From the NCBI GenBank assembly GCA_032622095.1, contig CP136063.1:122036723-122100722 (forward strand): a DNA stretch of 64,000 nt. The letters run 5' to 3'. Source of the stretch: Siphonodentalium dalli (taxonomy: Eukaryota; Mollusca; Scaphopoda; Gadilida; Siphonodentaliidae). The notes under the pieces were generated by a model. That model was not told the DNA's origin. It did no database searches and was given only the letters and a program-made list of their open reading frames with translations. Position numbers and translations under genes: made by a program. Each line of letters starts with the position of its first letter. The first letter of the stretch is position 1. Shown here in pieces: positions 12,838 to 25,203 of this stretch.

Positions 12838-13372
12838 ACGCCAAGCATGGCATATGTCCCCGATGCTCAGCTTAGAGAGCGGGCAATAGATGGAATTTTT
12901 TCAAAATACAAGTGGGGGTATCCTTTCCCCTTAAAATGGGCTATCAATACACCAAAGGAAAACCAAATCCGATGACCCATGCCCAAGGAATAAAGCTGAA
13001 ATGTTCATACAGAGAGCTGTAACTCTGGTAAAAAAAAAATGGACGAAACATGTAGTAAGTTGGCATCCTTTACCCCGAGCTCTGCTACCAAAAGCACAAT
13101 TGAATCAGAAGAGCCTTGCCCAAGTTATAAGCAGAAATGTTCTTTCAGACACAAATTTCACAAATTTCCAAGTCAACAATGACAGAAACTCTGGTAAAAA
13201 TTAATGGGACGAAGCCGGTGTATTTTCAAATGTAAACCACGTACCATATATCAAGAAATTCTGTTGAATATTGCTCAAGTTATCATGCGGGCAAGGATGG
13301 ATGGACGCACACACACACAGACGGATGTGCTGATAAAATAGCTAGTCCACCGAAAATTTTCAGGGGACTATA
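12838..13372 (+). repeat. Tandem-unit element with ACCGAAAATTTTC terminal hairpin
   Basis: It contains two diverged units with 'AACTCTGGTAAAAA' and 'GGACGAA' near 13020 and 13190. A GGATGGATGGACGCACACACAC microsatellite follows, then the hairpin TAGTCCACCGAAAATTTTCAGGGGACTA at 13345-13372. The hairpin parallels the 3' ends at 19125-19154 and 54100-54134. An early TGTCCCCGA motif resembles the 5' end of the same group. Confidence 0.5.
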
Positions 13373-13374
13373 AT

Positions 13375-14216
13375 CATTAAATTTCATGAATCAAGAATAA
13401 TTAAGTCTCCTCTATTGATCTTGAGATATGATATCATGGATTATAATTTAAGAACTGCACTTTTGAAAAAAATATATTTTACAGAAGTTATTGATACCTG
13501 AAAACAGTGAAATTTTATATATTTTTCATGGCATGAAAGTAAAGTAAATGAGTTATAATATCCAATTGGTGGATGGTTCTTAAATATTGTGTCACAATAA
13601 TCACGTACCAAATTTCAAAAGAAATTCCTGGCTGATTTTGAGAAAATCCATTTTGAAATACCAGAAAATTTTGGCCAAAATGTGTTTGACCCTTATTAAA
13701 GTTGAAATGTTAAAATTAGAAATTATATTTCTTTATTCTGACATAGACATGCCACAATAAACCTTTATTTCTAACGAAGTCAGATTGTTTGTTTATTGGA
13801 AACAATATATTAAAAGCAATGACTAATACTAAGTGTCAACATAATGCTTCTCAACATTGTTTCTTGTTTATAGCATATTCATGAAAATATTAGTATTACA
13901 GTACACCCATGGTGTATGGTTTGTTGTTTGCTCATAATAATTAACATAAACAGAAACTGATATTTGAAGACAAGTTCTTGGACTTGGCCAGATAATTTGG
14001 CATATTCCCAGTCAAACAAGGGCTGTAGCTCAGGCAAAACTTGACCTGTGTGTTATTATAAACCACATACCAAGTTTTAAGTCGATTGAAAAACAAATAC
14101 TAACTTATCATTCGAAAACTAAAAATGTTGACCAATGGATGGACAGACTGATTACTTATTTAAATACAACTGTTTTTCTACAAGCATATATAAAATTAAA
14201 CTGTCAATGACAATGT
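13375..14216. other. Intergenic; diverged repeat with GGATGGACAGACTGAT
   Basis: There is no gene. The part at 14040-14200 resembles 54250-54450: AAATGTTGACC...GGATGGACAGAC...ATACAAC. This points to another shared dispersed repeat. Confidence 0.45.
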
Positions 14217-15190
14217 TGCTCAACTTGGGGAAGCGTTAATTTTATGCTGAGCAGTTAATAGTATGATAAAGAAGGAAATTAAAAAAAATTCAATAAAGGG
14301 CTTGTATTGTGTAGACAAAATTCTTTCCATTTCACAAATAAATGTGGGCTGCAGGGCGTGCCGATGGATTCACTTGTGAAATCCAAGATGACTGCTTAAC
14401 GAATTTCAGAAATATTGGATAGCTCCCATCTAGAGGTAAACCAGAAGATCTATATAAGTTAGTTGACGATCATATGAAGGATGTGGTCTGTAGGGTGTGC
14501 CAAAGGATTTAGTTATGCAAAGAGCAAAATTCAAAATGGCTGCTAGCAGCCATGTTTCTCATTGAAAATTGTTCCAACTTGATAGCTCTAATCTAGAAGT
14601 GATTGAAATATGCCTGTAAATTTTCAATAAATGCGGGCTGCAGGATGTGCCAATGGATTCAAATTTGAGATCCAACATGGCTGCGGGTGAAATAAATGTT
14701 GGCTTCCATCTAGATATTTATATCCTGAAGATCTATATAAAGTTTGGTGATGACCGGATGAGGGATGTGGTCTGTAGGGGTGTGCCAAATAATATTTAGT
14801 CATGCAAAGAGTAAACTTCAAGATAGCTGCCAGCACCCATGTTTTTCATTGCAAATCATTCAGAATCGATAGCTCCGATCTAGAGATGATCCTAAACATG
14901 CCTGTAAATTTTCAAAAACATTTCTCCTGATAAAATCGGGCTGCAGGATGTGCCGATGGATTATAATTATAAATCCAAGATGGCCACTGGCGAACATATT
15001 TTTCAACGAATTTCAGAAAAAAATTATGGCTCCCATCAAGAGGACATCCCAAAGATCCATATGAAGTTCGGTGATGATCGGATGAGGGATTTGGTCTGTA
15101 GGGTGTGCCAAAGTAAATTAATGATGGACAGATGGATGCACTGACAGACATCAACTCATGGCAATAGCTCAAATTTTGTCAAGTTGAACT
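14217..15190 (+). repeat. TAGCTCAACTT-end dispersed repeat, copy 2 (expanded)
   Basis: It starts TTGCTCAACTTGG and ends GTCAAGTTGAACTAAAAA, which is the inverted end. Between them are three or four diverged sub-units of 150-300 bp, each with 'GGGCTGCAGG.TGTGCC.ATGGATT', 'ATCCAAGATGGC' and 'GGATGAGGGAT.TGGTCTGTAGGG'. It is longer than the 57-kb copy because the sub-unit is amplified. Confidence 0.65.
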
Positions 15191-16480
15191 AAAAATTAAC
15201 CCATACCAATGACCAATGACAGACTGATAACAAAATATGACCATTATTCGAACAGCATATACAACTGACATGTCAAAATGGTAAACAGTGTACTTCTTAC
15301 AAATTTATAAATTTGTATTAATTTATTGGCCTAACCATATTTTCCTTACATGAGGATCCCTATGGGAGACTCGCCTATATAAGAGAAAGCTCTGGCACAA
15401 GATCTTTAATTTTGCACCACCCCAGCTCCCGTCATGAAAGGGTTAAAGAAGAAAGAAGAAATATATTGATTGGGAAATTTGAAGGAGTGAGAGTTTTGAA
15501 ATAAAAAAGTGCACTCTTTAAACCAAATTCATGTGTACAGCACACCTTCGAAAAATTGCAGGGCTCAAGGATGATGTGGTCCCATGGGATATCAGATATT
15601 CTGTCTGTGAAAAACAATAATTGCTCATCTGGTTGAGAGTGAAGGTGGTGACACCTCATCGGCTGATATGTCCGCTGAATGATTGATGCTTCCTACACTT
15701 ACTGGACACTATCATATAATCATGCCCCTCCTCATTATCACGCTGGTCCCATGGGGGAGATAACTCTAACTATGTATTATTCAGGGAACTGGGGCAAAAA
15801 AATTCACATTAAAGGAGTTCCCTGGGGATGAGTGGCCCTATGTGTGATATGTCCTGACCAGCAGAATTAAATGATAAGAATAAGTTATCAGAGGAAATAT
15901 AAATCAATGAAAAGTAATAATGCCAGAGGCAAGATTTAACTTCATTTATTGTGGCACCAAATCTCATTCTCCACTGTTTGTTTAATTAATTCAATGATGT
16001 AGCTTTCTCATTTACTGTAGTGTGCATTGCATCATCTGCGACTTCCGTTTTCATGGCATCAATGTCATCAAATTTATTTTTGCAAATTCACATCATAATA
16101 TGTTTGTAATAATTACTGTTTAAATGTTCCAACCCAGAAAGGAAAAGCCCAACCTTTTAAAAAAGAAGCAAATTGTAAACTACACTGTTTATCTAAATAG
16201 CCAAGCAGGACAGCATTGATCCAGATACAGATTAGTATAAATACGATGCAAATTGTCCTTTCCATCTAGAATCCAGGGAATTCAGGGGAAAATATAATGC
16301 TTTAAAAGAACGTTGTTTTCACTATATATTTACCTAATATTAGTGTTTGACCTTCTAAAAGATGGATACTGTGGAGTAAATGCACTCCTTGTGAAACCAA
16401 GCAAGAAATGGACTGTCGTCCAGTGCATACCACCTTGTGGCATACCGCCTAGTGGGACATATCTATAACCTTCTATAACC
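15191..16480. other. Intergenic, no gene seen
   Basis: A GAAAGGGTTAA end-like motif near 15436-15446 may be a relic of a TTAA MITE, but I found no partner end. The rest is AT-rich and unremarkable. Confidence 0.45.
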
Positions 16481-17059
16481 TATGACTGATATACTCAGAC
16501 AGATGGACCCAAAAATCAGCATTTTCATATAAACAAAGATGAATAACTACAGAACGAAAAATCTAAACAAAATGGTTGAACATGCCATTAAATGTCCTCA
16601 TTTAAGTGGACATCCATACCAATTTCATTGAGATCCGAACATTACTGTTATGGCCTGAACAGACATCAGACGGACCAAAAAGTCAACATTTCCAGATAAA
16701 CCAAGATGAATAACTCTAGAATGTAAAACCCAAACAAAACGATTAAATCCTATTGAATGTTCCCATAGTAGTGAACATCCATACAAAATTTCATTGATAT
16801 CCGTGGACTAATGTTCAAGTTATGACCTGAACAGATATTTGACGGACCAAAAAGCCAACATTTCTAGATAAACAAAGATGAATAACTCTAGAATGGAAAA
16901 TCTAAACAAAATGAAGGAACCCTCTATTTAATTTCTTTATAGTAGTGAATATCCATACCAAATTTCATTGAGATCCCAGCACAACTGTTGAAGTTATGAC
17001 ATGAACAGACATCAGACAGACCAAAATGCCAACATTTCCAGACAAAGAAAGATGAATAA
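16481..17059 (+). repeat. ~170-bp tandem repeat, 3.5 diverged units
   Basis: GAATAACTCTAGAAT-type motifs recur at 16541, 16708, 16880 and 17054 (spacings 167, 172 and 174). Each unit also holds CATACCAAATTTCATTGAGATC and GACGGACCAAAAA. The last unit is interrupted at 17059/17060 by the GGGAGCATG end of the PIF-like element. Related single units occur near 25985-26460 and 31180-31310. Confidence 0.75.
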
Positions 17060-17992
17060 GGGAGCATGTCAAAACCTCTTTCGCATATGCGAAAATATTG
17101 TCGATAATGTCGAAAAAGTTTTGACGTAAATGTGCAAAAACGAAATGTCGGAAATGACGAAAAATAATGTGATAACGTCGAAAGCGACTGGCCATATTAA
17201 AGTGCGATAACGTCGAAACCACAACAGACCAAAATTTCCGACAACGCGAAATTCGCGACGTCGAAACATTGATCGATATTCGCAAATGACGAAAAGTTGA
17301 CGGAAAAGTTAAAACATCGATACGATGTTGTCGCACTTTGTAAATTCGCGCATTTATTTTTGCCTTCTGCGTAATCCGCAGATGCCAGCTGAATTTTGAT
17401 TGGCTGAATTGTGTGAAGGAAAATAAAGTTCAGCCAAAGGCCATACAAACAACTCTATGCGGTTAACACACAAGTACAATGACTTGACAGTTCGACTGTT
17501 TTGATAGATATGAGTTCGCGCGAGTCCTAATTAAACAATAGTCAACCCATTCCAAATGTGTGAAGCGGTGACATTTAGCAACAGGCTATACAAACATATA
17601 GGCCTACTGACATATAGGCCTACTCACAACTATGCGTGGACTGTGCAACAGTTTTGTTGTTGTTGTTGTGATGTCTTCTCAATTAGTGAACAATGGTTTA
17701 ACTCGTTGGACAAAACCAACACATCTGATATATGAAATTCCAAAATGAAGCGATTTGATGTCATAATATCAGTTCGATCATGGCTAGAAACAGTGATTAA
17801 ATCGAATAGATCTATCGTTAGCGGACATACATATACGCAGTTGGGAAAATATTAGACCAGCAGTTTACACAGGTCGACAGTACGAAGAGGGTAGGGTTTT
17901 CACAACCCCAGGCATCAAACATCTAACAGAAATAAAAGGTCAGCAGACCACAGTGTCCCCCGACAACATGGCAAGTCGATGCCGCTTTGCTA

Positions 17993-18560
17993 AAGAAATT
18001 TAAAAAAAATGTTGAAATTTTCTAAGTCGAAAAGGGTTAATAACTCCATAAAAAAAATATTAGCTATATAGATGTTGCAAATCACCAACATGTTAGGAAC
18101 AATATTCCAAAGTTTCAAATCTCTACATTTAAAACTGTAGGAGGAGTTGATTACACCATGAAGGTACCCAATCTCATCCAAAAGGCAAAAATGTTCCAAA
18201 TTTTCTAAGTCGAAAACCCCCCAAAAATATGGAAAAAATGATATTTTTTATTAGCTATATAGATGTTGCAAATCACCAACATGTTAGGAACAATATCCCA
18301 GAGTTTCAAATCTCTACATTTAAAACTGTAGGAGGAGTTGATTACACCATGAAGGTACCCAATCTCATCCAAAAGGCAAAAATGTTCCAAATTTTCTAAG
18401 TCGAAAACCCCCCAAAAATATGGAAAAAATGATATTTTTGATTAGCTATATAGATGTTGCAAATCACCAACATGTTAGGAACAATATCCCAGAGTTTCAA
18501 ATCTCTACGTTTAAAACTGTAGGAGGAGTTGATTACACCATGAAGGTACCCGATCTCGGA
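17993..18560. repeat. ~191-bp tandem repeat, 3 units, inside the inserted element
   Basis: The units carry ATTAGCTATATAGATGTTGC, AATCACCAACATGTTAGGAA and GTAGGAGGAGTTGATTACAC. The second and third units are nearly identical; the first is slightly diverged. Minus-strand ORFs repeating MEHFCLLDEIGYLHG are by-products of the repeat. Confidence 0.9.
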
Positions 18561-18605
18561 CGCACGGACACACGGACGGACGGACACACGGACGGACGGA
18601 CGGAC
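18560..18605. repeat. (GGAC)n microsatellite
   Basis: GGACGGACGGACACACGGAC-type repeats form the internal microsatellite of the inserted element. Confidence 0.9.
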
Positions 18606-20738
18606 ATACCAACAAATGGGTAGATATGTGGCTTCGACCTATGTGGCTAGAAATGGTAATGTGGCTTTAGTTTTTATGTGGCTTCTCAAGTAGCCATAAA
18701 ATTTTAAGTGGCTATCAAGTAGTAGATAGTGATAAAACTCCAGATTATGGATTCATAACATGTTGGAATTATAGCAGAAGAAGCTGATTAAAACTCAAAA
18801 ACTTGCTCACAGCAACTGGGACAGTGGAATAGGAGAAACTGACAGGTCCGTGATTGGGTGGCTAGCCACATAAATGTCTTGTCAGTGTCCGACATCTCCT
18901 ATTGACGGGTCATGGATGTCTAAATCGATGGACTTTTTTTTCTCCAAATTTTGAGTGACTACAAAATTAAATAAGCTGATTAGGCCAAATAGATCATTTT
19001 AGAACGTCCATCTGAAAGCTGTTACGTGGCTAGCCACGCAACGGAAGTTATGCACATAAATATCCATTTTACACAATCTTAGCCACATAAGTAGTCATTA
19101 GTAAACACGGACGAGGGTCATTTCTATAGTCCTCCGACGGAAACGTCGGGGGACAAAAAGATGAAATCACACAGAAATTTGAAACCAGCTGCACCCACCC
19201 ACAACGGGAGCGACAACCGTCCATCCAGCATTTGAAGCAATAGGCCCGATATAGAACAATATTAACAACATCACATTGTATTAATGCCAGACATATATAG
19301 AGAGAGAGCCATATCCCCTAAGTTCATTGTTTTATAATGGTATGTATATCATTATCCATGTTTTTATCATTCATTCAATAAAGAATCAAGAAAAACATAA
19401 CACTCAACTCCTCTGCCAGTCAATGATACCCAAAGACGAAACTAGGGTTGGCCTGGGAAATTACAGAGCTAAAAATAGCACAACACGTGGAAATTCCAAA
19501 CTATTCTATATGTTTTGTATTAACTTAACTTTGTCGCATCTGATCGCTGATATATATTGAATAAAATGTGTCGATTTCAAATAAAAGTCGCCGACTAATT
19601 AATCATGATAACGCTGCGCTCCGATATCTATCTAACAATGATTTCATACTTAAATTGCGAAAATGGAAGCATGTTTAATACAACAAAATCACCACCGGGT
19701 TTATGGTACTTTCAGAATGCCATAGACTAAAACGAGAATGCGACGATGCCGTAAACATTAAAATATGTGTTAAATATGTTGCACATTAAAATATGTGTCT
19801 GGTCTAGAAAGACAGACTGAAACTGTAGAAATTAACTCTACGTGGCATACGGAAAGTATACTATAAATCGGGGTTGTGGAATAATTTATTGTCGTCCTTG
19901 GCTGTATTCTTTTATTCATAATAGTTCGCACAATTAAATGGTGACGGTTTACCCAAAGTGAAGACAAGTTACATAATCACACACAAAAACGATTTTCGAA
20001 ATAAAAATTTGCATTGTTTACGGTACCACTCTGCAGTAATAATGCGAAGGTGTAGCAATTATTGCTCGAGATTTAGGGGGACTTCAACCTGTACTGTAAT
20101 ATTTACTGTAAACCAGTGATGCAATATCACTGCTGTAAACCCACGGATTTGCGGCCACCGTGTGACATCAAAACGTAGGAAATGATTGTGTAGGCCTATC
20201 CTATTATATAAATTGGGTCTGGGAATAATTTATTTGGGACTTTAATCTTCTATTAATAATAGTTCATTATGAATTGTCCGATATTAACCAAATCGGAGAT
20301 TTCAGTAGATCGGAGAAATTTACTAATAGGCCTACATATATAAACTCCGATCAAATCGGAATTGTTTTCATATCGGAGAATACTCCGATTATTAAAATCA
20401 ATGGAATTCTTATGAATATAAACTCCGATCTGAGAAATTTCAGCATGGACACCGACATCTTCCTGTTCGCGACACATCAGTATAAAACTGCGACTATGGA
20501 GTATTTATTGAACACAAACTGTCCTGCCAATCATATCAACACAACAGCAATATTGACGGATATAATGCTGCGATCTTGACGAAAAAAAACACTGCGAAAA
20601 TATGTCGAAACAGAACAGCGAACATTTGAGCAAAACTGCGAAACAAAACTGCGATAATTGCGAAAACATCGAACCAAGACAGCGAAAATGACGAAATATT
20701 GACGAAAACGTAGAACGTTACGGCATGCGATAATGTTG

Positions 20739-21840
20739 TGAAAAAGAGGCCCTTGATGATGTGAGCTGGAGAAGATGGTGCGATTGTGTGGTTTATGTGG
20801 TAGAGGTGAAATATGAGTTGGGAGTAAAGATGAACATTTAAGGGACATAAACTACAACCAGGTAAACAAAAACCGTGAGCATTTCAATAATTGAGGGCCA
20901 TTCTTTATGGGACTTTATTTCTATAGTAGATAAAATTAGCAGTGGAAAAGGCCCAAACACTCGTTCACTTCCATGTAGGGCTATGACTGAACATCTCCCA
21001 CTCATCTCCCACTGCCACACATCATGTACATTGCATTCATCATGTACATTTCATTCACCATGTACAGTGCATTCATCCAAAGAAAGTCTATGGTAAAATT
21101 GTCTTGATTTGTATTGTACAGAATATGTTTGCACACCTCTGAATTGCTAATGTTGCTGCCACATACAGAGATAGCGGGGTTGTAGGATTAAAATGTTCAA
21201 TTGTTCCCATTGTTTGAATTTCCAACCAGTAATTAGTTAGAAGTATGTTGTTTTTTTTAGACCGACACCAGCCTATTCTTCTACTTTTGGTCTGAAATAG
21301 TCATAAAAAAGTTCCAACCGTTGGAAATAAATGGAAAGTTTGAGGTATCAGTTGGAAAGTGTGTGCGCAAATGGAATTTCTTTTTGCAATCATGGTCTAA
21401 TTCATGGGGCAGGGGTGGGGTGCAGTTGGAAATTACAAGATGGTCACCCTCCCCTCCCCAACAGGGCTTGCCACGTCCCTGGCATTGTACCAATGATTTC
21501 ATCAACATGGAGTCGAGCCATGAGCTGATATCCAATAAATACCGAACGAATACACAAAGGTTGGAATGACTTCAGACAGGATGTATTAACCAAAGTTCCA
21601 AAGGAGTCGACTTTAGAATCCAGTCATTGACTGAGAAAACAAAAGGATGTGATATAAAAGCAATATCAGCGCTAATATAATATTAATCAAAATGGAAGTA
21701 ATGAATCATTTGTCTCCTTTTTTTCATGAGACAAATTGCTTTTTCCGGAAGAGATTCGCATAACCTGCTGTCTTCTGTATAACAAAGGTACCAGGTCTTC
21801 AAACGGACACATAGTAACAGCAGTCACAGTCGTCCGCCAA
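20739..21840. other. Intergenic, no gene seen
   Basis: There is an 18-bp triplicate (CATCATGTACATTGCATT and variants) at 21018-21071. Purine-rich GTTGGAAA words cluster at 21310-21440. I see no protein-like ORF. Confidence 0.5.
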
Positions 21841-21979
21841 TTAACCCTTTCTATACTAAATACTCACTGACGAGTAGTTCTCTTAGGAAATGTTCAGATA
21901 ATATTAAAGTACCATATAGGGCATTGTTGAACTTTATATTATCTGAACAATTCCCACATCTATTATATATTTTGGAAGA

Positions 21980-22748
21980 TCTGTCTGTGTGTGTGTGTGT
22001 GTTCGCGATGAACTCGAAAACGGCCGACCCGATTTCGATGAAACTTCGTATGTGAGGATACTATCGGTCGGGAAGTGGCATAGGCATATTAATTTTCAGA
22101 TCCGAGGTCAACTTTTCACGTGCCGAGGTCAAATCTGTTTTTACGCTGTGTTACGGGACTTTCATTTGAGTTCGGTGCTTACAAATCGATTCGAAACAGC
22201 GCGAATAATAAAATGCCAGTCATAATAATGACACTGTGAGAATCTTTCGTGTTTCCTCTTTCCAACGATATATAATGCGTATGTATCCGTTTTAGTTATC
22301 TGCCTCAATTATCAAGAAGAAGTGGTACTATCTTCCATCAGGATAAAAACAATGCGTAACTTCTATGACGTAGTTAGAGGTCATATTAAACGTTAGATCA
22401 CGTTAACGCTAATAACCGGCCGATGCATTTGACTGTTTCAGACGTCTTGGCGATATCTCGGGCACCGATGGTAATTTATCTTTACGTTGAAACTTGATAA
22501 TTAATGAGCGTGTGTATATGAGGCGCGTTTATATACTTGAGTGGAAATCAAATCGGGTTAAACTGGCAGATTTTTACGGACAAATTTTTATGCATAGGGT
22601 ATCTCGGTATCCGCTGGGCCGATTTCCCGGTATCCGCTGGGCCGATTTCCACCATTTTTGGGGTGTTGGTGTTAGACCCCACCTGACCTTGACCTTCAAA
22701 ATGGTCAATTCAAGGTCAAAGCCCGGACGAAGTCGGGTCACCTTCTAG
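21980..22748 (+). mobile_element. Non-autonomous Helitron
   Basis: The 5' end begins TCTGTCTGTGTGTG after an A. The 3' end has a GC hairpin (CCCGGACGAAGTCGGG at 22722-22737), then seven bases and CTAG at 22745-22748 followed by T. This matches the Helitron rule of a TC start, a hairpin about ten bases before CTRR, and insertion between A and T. The interior includes a 23-bp tandem duplication (GGTATCCGCTGGGCCGATTT) at 22608-22653. No Rep/helicase is encoded. Confidence 0.8.
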
Positions 22749-23212
22749 TATGAATATATAGATAGTAATCAATTGGTTCTGAGAATTACATTAAATAATT
22801 CTCGAGAGGCGACGGTAAGAAACCAGTGCACATTAGCCCACAAGTTTCTTACCTAAACGTCTCTCGCCTCAAGTGAATTATTTAACATTTGGTTCACAAA
22901 ATATGATTATAACACCCAGAATTAATGCATAAAAGTCCCCATGCAGAGAAAGATCAACCATCGAAAATTCAGTCTAGATCAGTATTTTTAAAGCGATGTT
23001 AACATCAATGACGTCACAAGAAATGACATAATTCACTAGTGACATTACCATTTTTAATTAACAGCGTTTTCAATGGAAATCGCACATAGGAGCGTTATAA
23101 ATATAAATCATTCTGCTCTTGTATTATCTGTTTTTCTGTCTATCATCTGCTTTTATTACCAGAACACCCCTCCAAATGAATAATAGACCATTCCATATTT
23201 TTATAACTAATG

Positions 23213-24364
23213 CAGGGCTGGCGATCTAGAAAATCCAGGAGGGCTATTAATAGCCCTCCTAGATATGCCTAGGAGGGCTATAGCCCTCCTCAACTTTTAA
23301 AGTTATGATTTATTTTATCTGAGTTACTACTGCCGTTAGTTTGTCTATTTTTGATGTTGTATAACTCCATCTAAATAAAAAAAATTTATGTGGAAACAAA
23401 GTGTCCACAGAGTTGTGAATGTCAAAATCCCCCACAGTAATTATGGTATGGTGAATATTTAACTATGTTTTATATGTTATGATAATTTATATGAACAAGA
23501 AACAAAATGTAAGTGTAAGAGTGTTTGTACTCAACAATTTGTCAGTCGGTGTCCAACCCATGCAACGGAATTGGGTGAGTTTGTCCATGTTAAAAGCATT
23601 CTCCATGAAAGTGTAATTTTACATAAAATACACAATCAAGAACTATATTAAATCCAGTATATTTGCACTTGAATATTGACTGCTTTTTCTCTCAATGTAA
23701 GCCATATTCCATTGCCGATCGCAGACTGCTGCTTGCAGCAGTCAAGTCGCTATCTATAGATTACTGGGTGTTTGCAATTGGGGACATAGAAAATAGTTTC
23801 TGAACTTTAATAATTGAATAACAGTGTAAACTAGAATACGTGGATACATTTAGCTAATTATATTAAAATATTGTCAATCGAAGCGATAAAAGACGGCTGC
23901 AAGCTAAATACAATTTTCACTGATAGGAACCGGAAACGGAACGAAAGGTTGAACTTAATTGGGACAGTGACATTTGGTTCTCACTATCCACAAACATGTG
24001 TTCATTTTATCCAGTGAAATATATTGTAAGCTCAATCTTATGAAGAGAAATAATTTATTTTGGTCATAAAATGTGTGAGAATCGATCAAAAGATCAGATT
24101 TACGAAACAGTTCGTTCCGGAATTTACTGATTCCGCTATAATTCCCATTTGACATTACCGCCAGGTCACGCATGCGCACAGTCCACACACTGTACAATAT
24201 AATTACGATTTCGATGCAGTATTTTACTCATTAAACACAATAAAATAACTAAATAATAAATGTCCTATCGTAGACGAGGCGGGCTATAAAAAGCCCGCCT
24301 TGGAAAATTCTAGGCGGGCTGTAGGCGGGCAGCCCGCCAGCCCGCCTTGAGATTTCCAGGCCTG
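23213..24364. mobile_element. hAT-like non-autonomous element
   Basis: The ends CAGGGCTGGCGATCT and AGATTTCCAGGCCTG are imperfect inverted repeats of hAT style (CAGGG). CTAATG is duplicated on both sides (23207-23212 and 24365-24370); an 8-bp duplication would need two mismatches. The subterminal zones hold strong small palindromes: GGAGGGCTATTAATAGCCCTCC and relatives on the left, GGCGGGCTATAAAAAGCCCGCC and relatives on the right. No transposase is readable; a short minus ORF at 23955-24197 is unrecognised. Confidence 0.75.
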
Positions 24365-24400
24365 CTAATGGGAGAATCCATTTAGTATAGGTAGGGTTAA

Positions 24401-24990
24401 TAAATAAAATAATAACTATTTTCAAATAACCATTATAGTGGGAATATGGCCTCTAACTTCAATAAAGTCATGAATTTAAACAAAAATAACAGTTCAGTTC
24501 CAGGTCTAAAGCCATACATATTATTTCATAATTTTACCTTAAATTTAGTTGAAAATAGTTACAAAAATATATACTCTAAATATAAGATATTTGATAGCCT
24601 ACAAAGTATTTAATTTAAAGCAACTAAGACGGGTCATATGTTAAATGTGATCCCATGTTCTTTCTTTTTAAGGTAGTGCTAAGGTGGCTATTATATTTTC
24701 CCACCCTCACAGTAATCACATTTCCTCGGAGATGGATATTCAAAAGACTTGATGCCATAAACTGCATTCAGTGTAAACTAGTCATTGCTTTAGACACTAT
24801 ATATAGGTACTGTTGAGATTCAAAGGGAGATAATTCAGAGTTAGGTGATATGTTTTTGAACAGAATAAATATTTCTAACAATTTAATTAGATCAAACTGT
24901 AGTAATGAATCAATATGAAAATCACAAAAACAGAAAGCCAATAGTGTGATAGTACACTCAGTTATTATAGTTAAAATATTAGTTCAAATA
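24401..24990. other. Intergenic, no gene seen
   Basis: This is AT-rich unique sequence. Confidence 0.5.
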
Positions 24991-25203
24991 CATTAATGCC
25001 CTAAATAATCAACTCCTTAACCACAGCAGAATTATGGGTAATTTTTCAGGATTTAGTTGGAAATATGGCTTGTGCCATTCATCAGAAAGCTCGCAGTGAG
25101 AGCTTTCCGATGAATGGCAAACAAGCCATATTTCTGACTAAATCCTGAAAAATCACCAATAATTCTGCTGTGGTTAAGGAGTCGATTATTTAGGGCATTA
25201 TTG
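24991..25203. mobile_element. Tc1/mariner-type palindromic MITE, copy A
   Basis: It is flanked by TA on both sides. The ends CATTAATGCCCTAAATAATC and GATTATTTAGGGCATTATTG are inverted, and nearly the whole 213 bp is a palindrome with a short GAAAGCTCGCAGTGAGAGCTTTC loop. Other copies lie at 55031-55170 and 58181-58396. TA target sites and CAGT-type ends fit Tc1/mariner mobilisation. Confidence 0.85.

Larger units (their letters stand above)
17933..19154 (+). mobile_element. Tandem-repeat element with GTCCCCCGAC subterminal inverted repeats, copy A
   Basis: The boundaries come from comparison with the uninterrupted homologous site near 29509-29525. The 5' side has TAAAAGGTCAGCAGACC (short palindrome GGTC...GACC), then GTCCCCCGAC. 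The 3' side has CTATAGTCCTCCGACGGAAAC followed by GTCGGGGGAC. Inside are three ~191-bp units (from about 17993, 18184 and 18375), a (GGAC)n microsatellite at 18560-18605, and a 500-bp tail with many GTGGCT/AGCCAC words. Subterminal inverted repeats, tandem units and a microsatellite fit a Helentron-derived non-autonomous element (inference). A shorter relative is at 53605-54134. Confidence 0.75.
17060..20738 (-). mobile_element. PIF/Harbinger-like non-autonomous element, copy 2 (split, one end lost)
   Basis: It begins GGGAGCATGTCAAAACC directly after TAA. It runs collinear with the reverse complement of 27869-30405 up to about 20738, where homology stops roughly 100 bp short of the other terminal repeat. 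Both flanks are crowded with CGAAA words (TGCGAAAA, TGTCGAAA, GACGAAAA) and GCGATAA. The interior is AT-rich with a TCGGAG/CTCCGA cluster at 20280-20440. A foreign 1.2-kb element sits at 17933-19154. There is no transposase ORF. Confidence 0.8.
21841..24400. mobile_element. TTAA element hosting two nested transposons
   Basis: The ends are TTAACCCTTTCTATACTAAAT and its imperfect inverse ATTTAGTATAGGTAGGGTTAA. Removing the Helitron (21980-22748) and the hAT-like element (23213-24364) leaves about 640 bp. What remains contains two hairpins, at 21886-21954 (GGAAATGTTCAGATAATATT arms) and 22789-22887 (TAATTCTCGAGAGGCGACG / CGTCTCTCGCC arms). Its right part recurs uninterrupted at about 40590-40723. 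It is non-coding. Confidence 0.8.

Noticed and set aside
15430-15446. Possible right end of another TTAA MITE (GAAAGGGTTAA)
   Set aside because: No matching inverted left end found nearby.
17069-17448. Overlapping ORFs in three minus frames (also 30104-30550 plus)
   Set aside because: The CGAAA/TTTCG word array suppresses stop codons in several frames at once; none is protein-like.
18205-18587. Repeated ORFs starting MEHFCLLDEIGYLHG
   Set aside because: Translation of the 191-bp tandem units; frame is lost between units.
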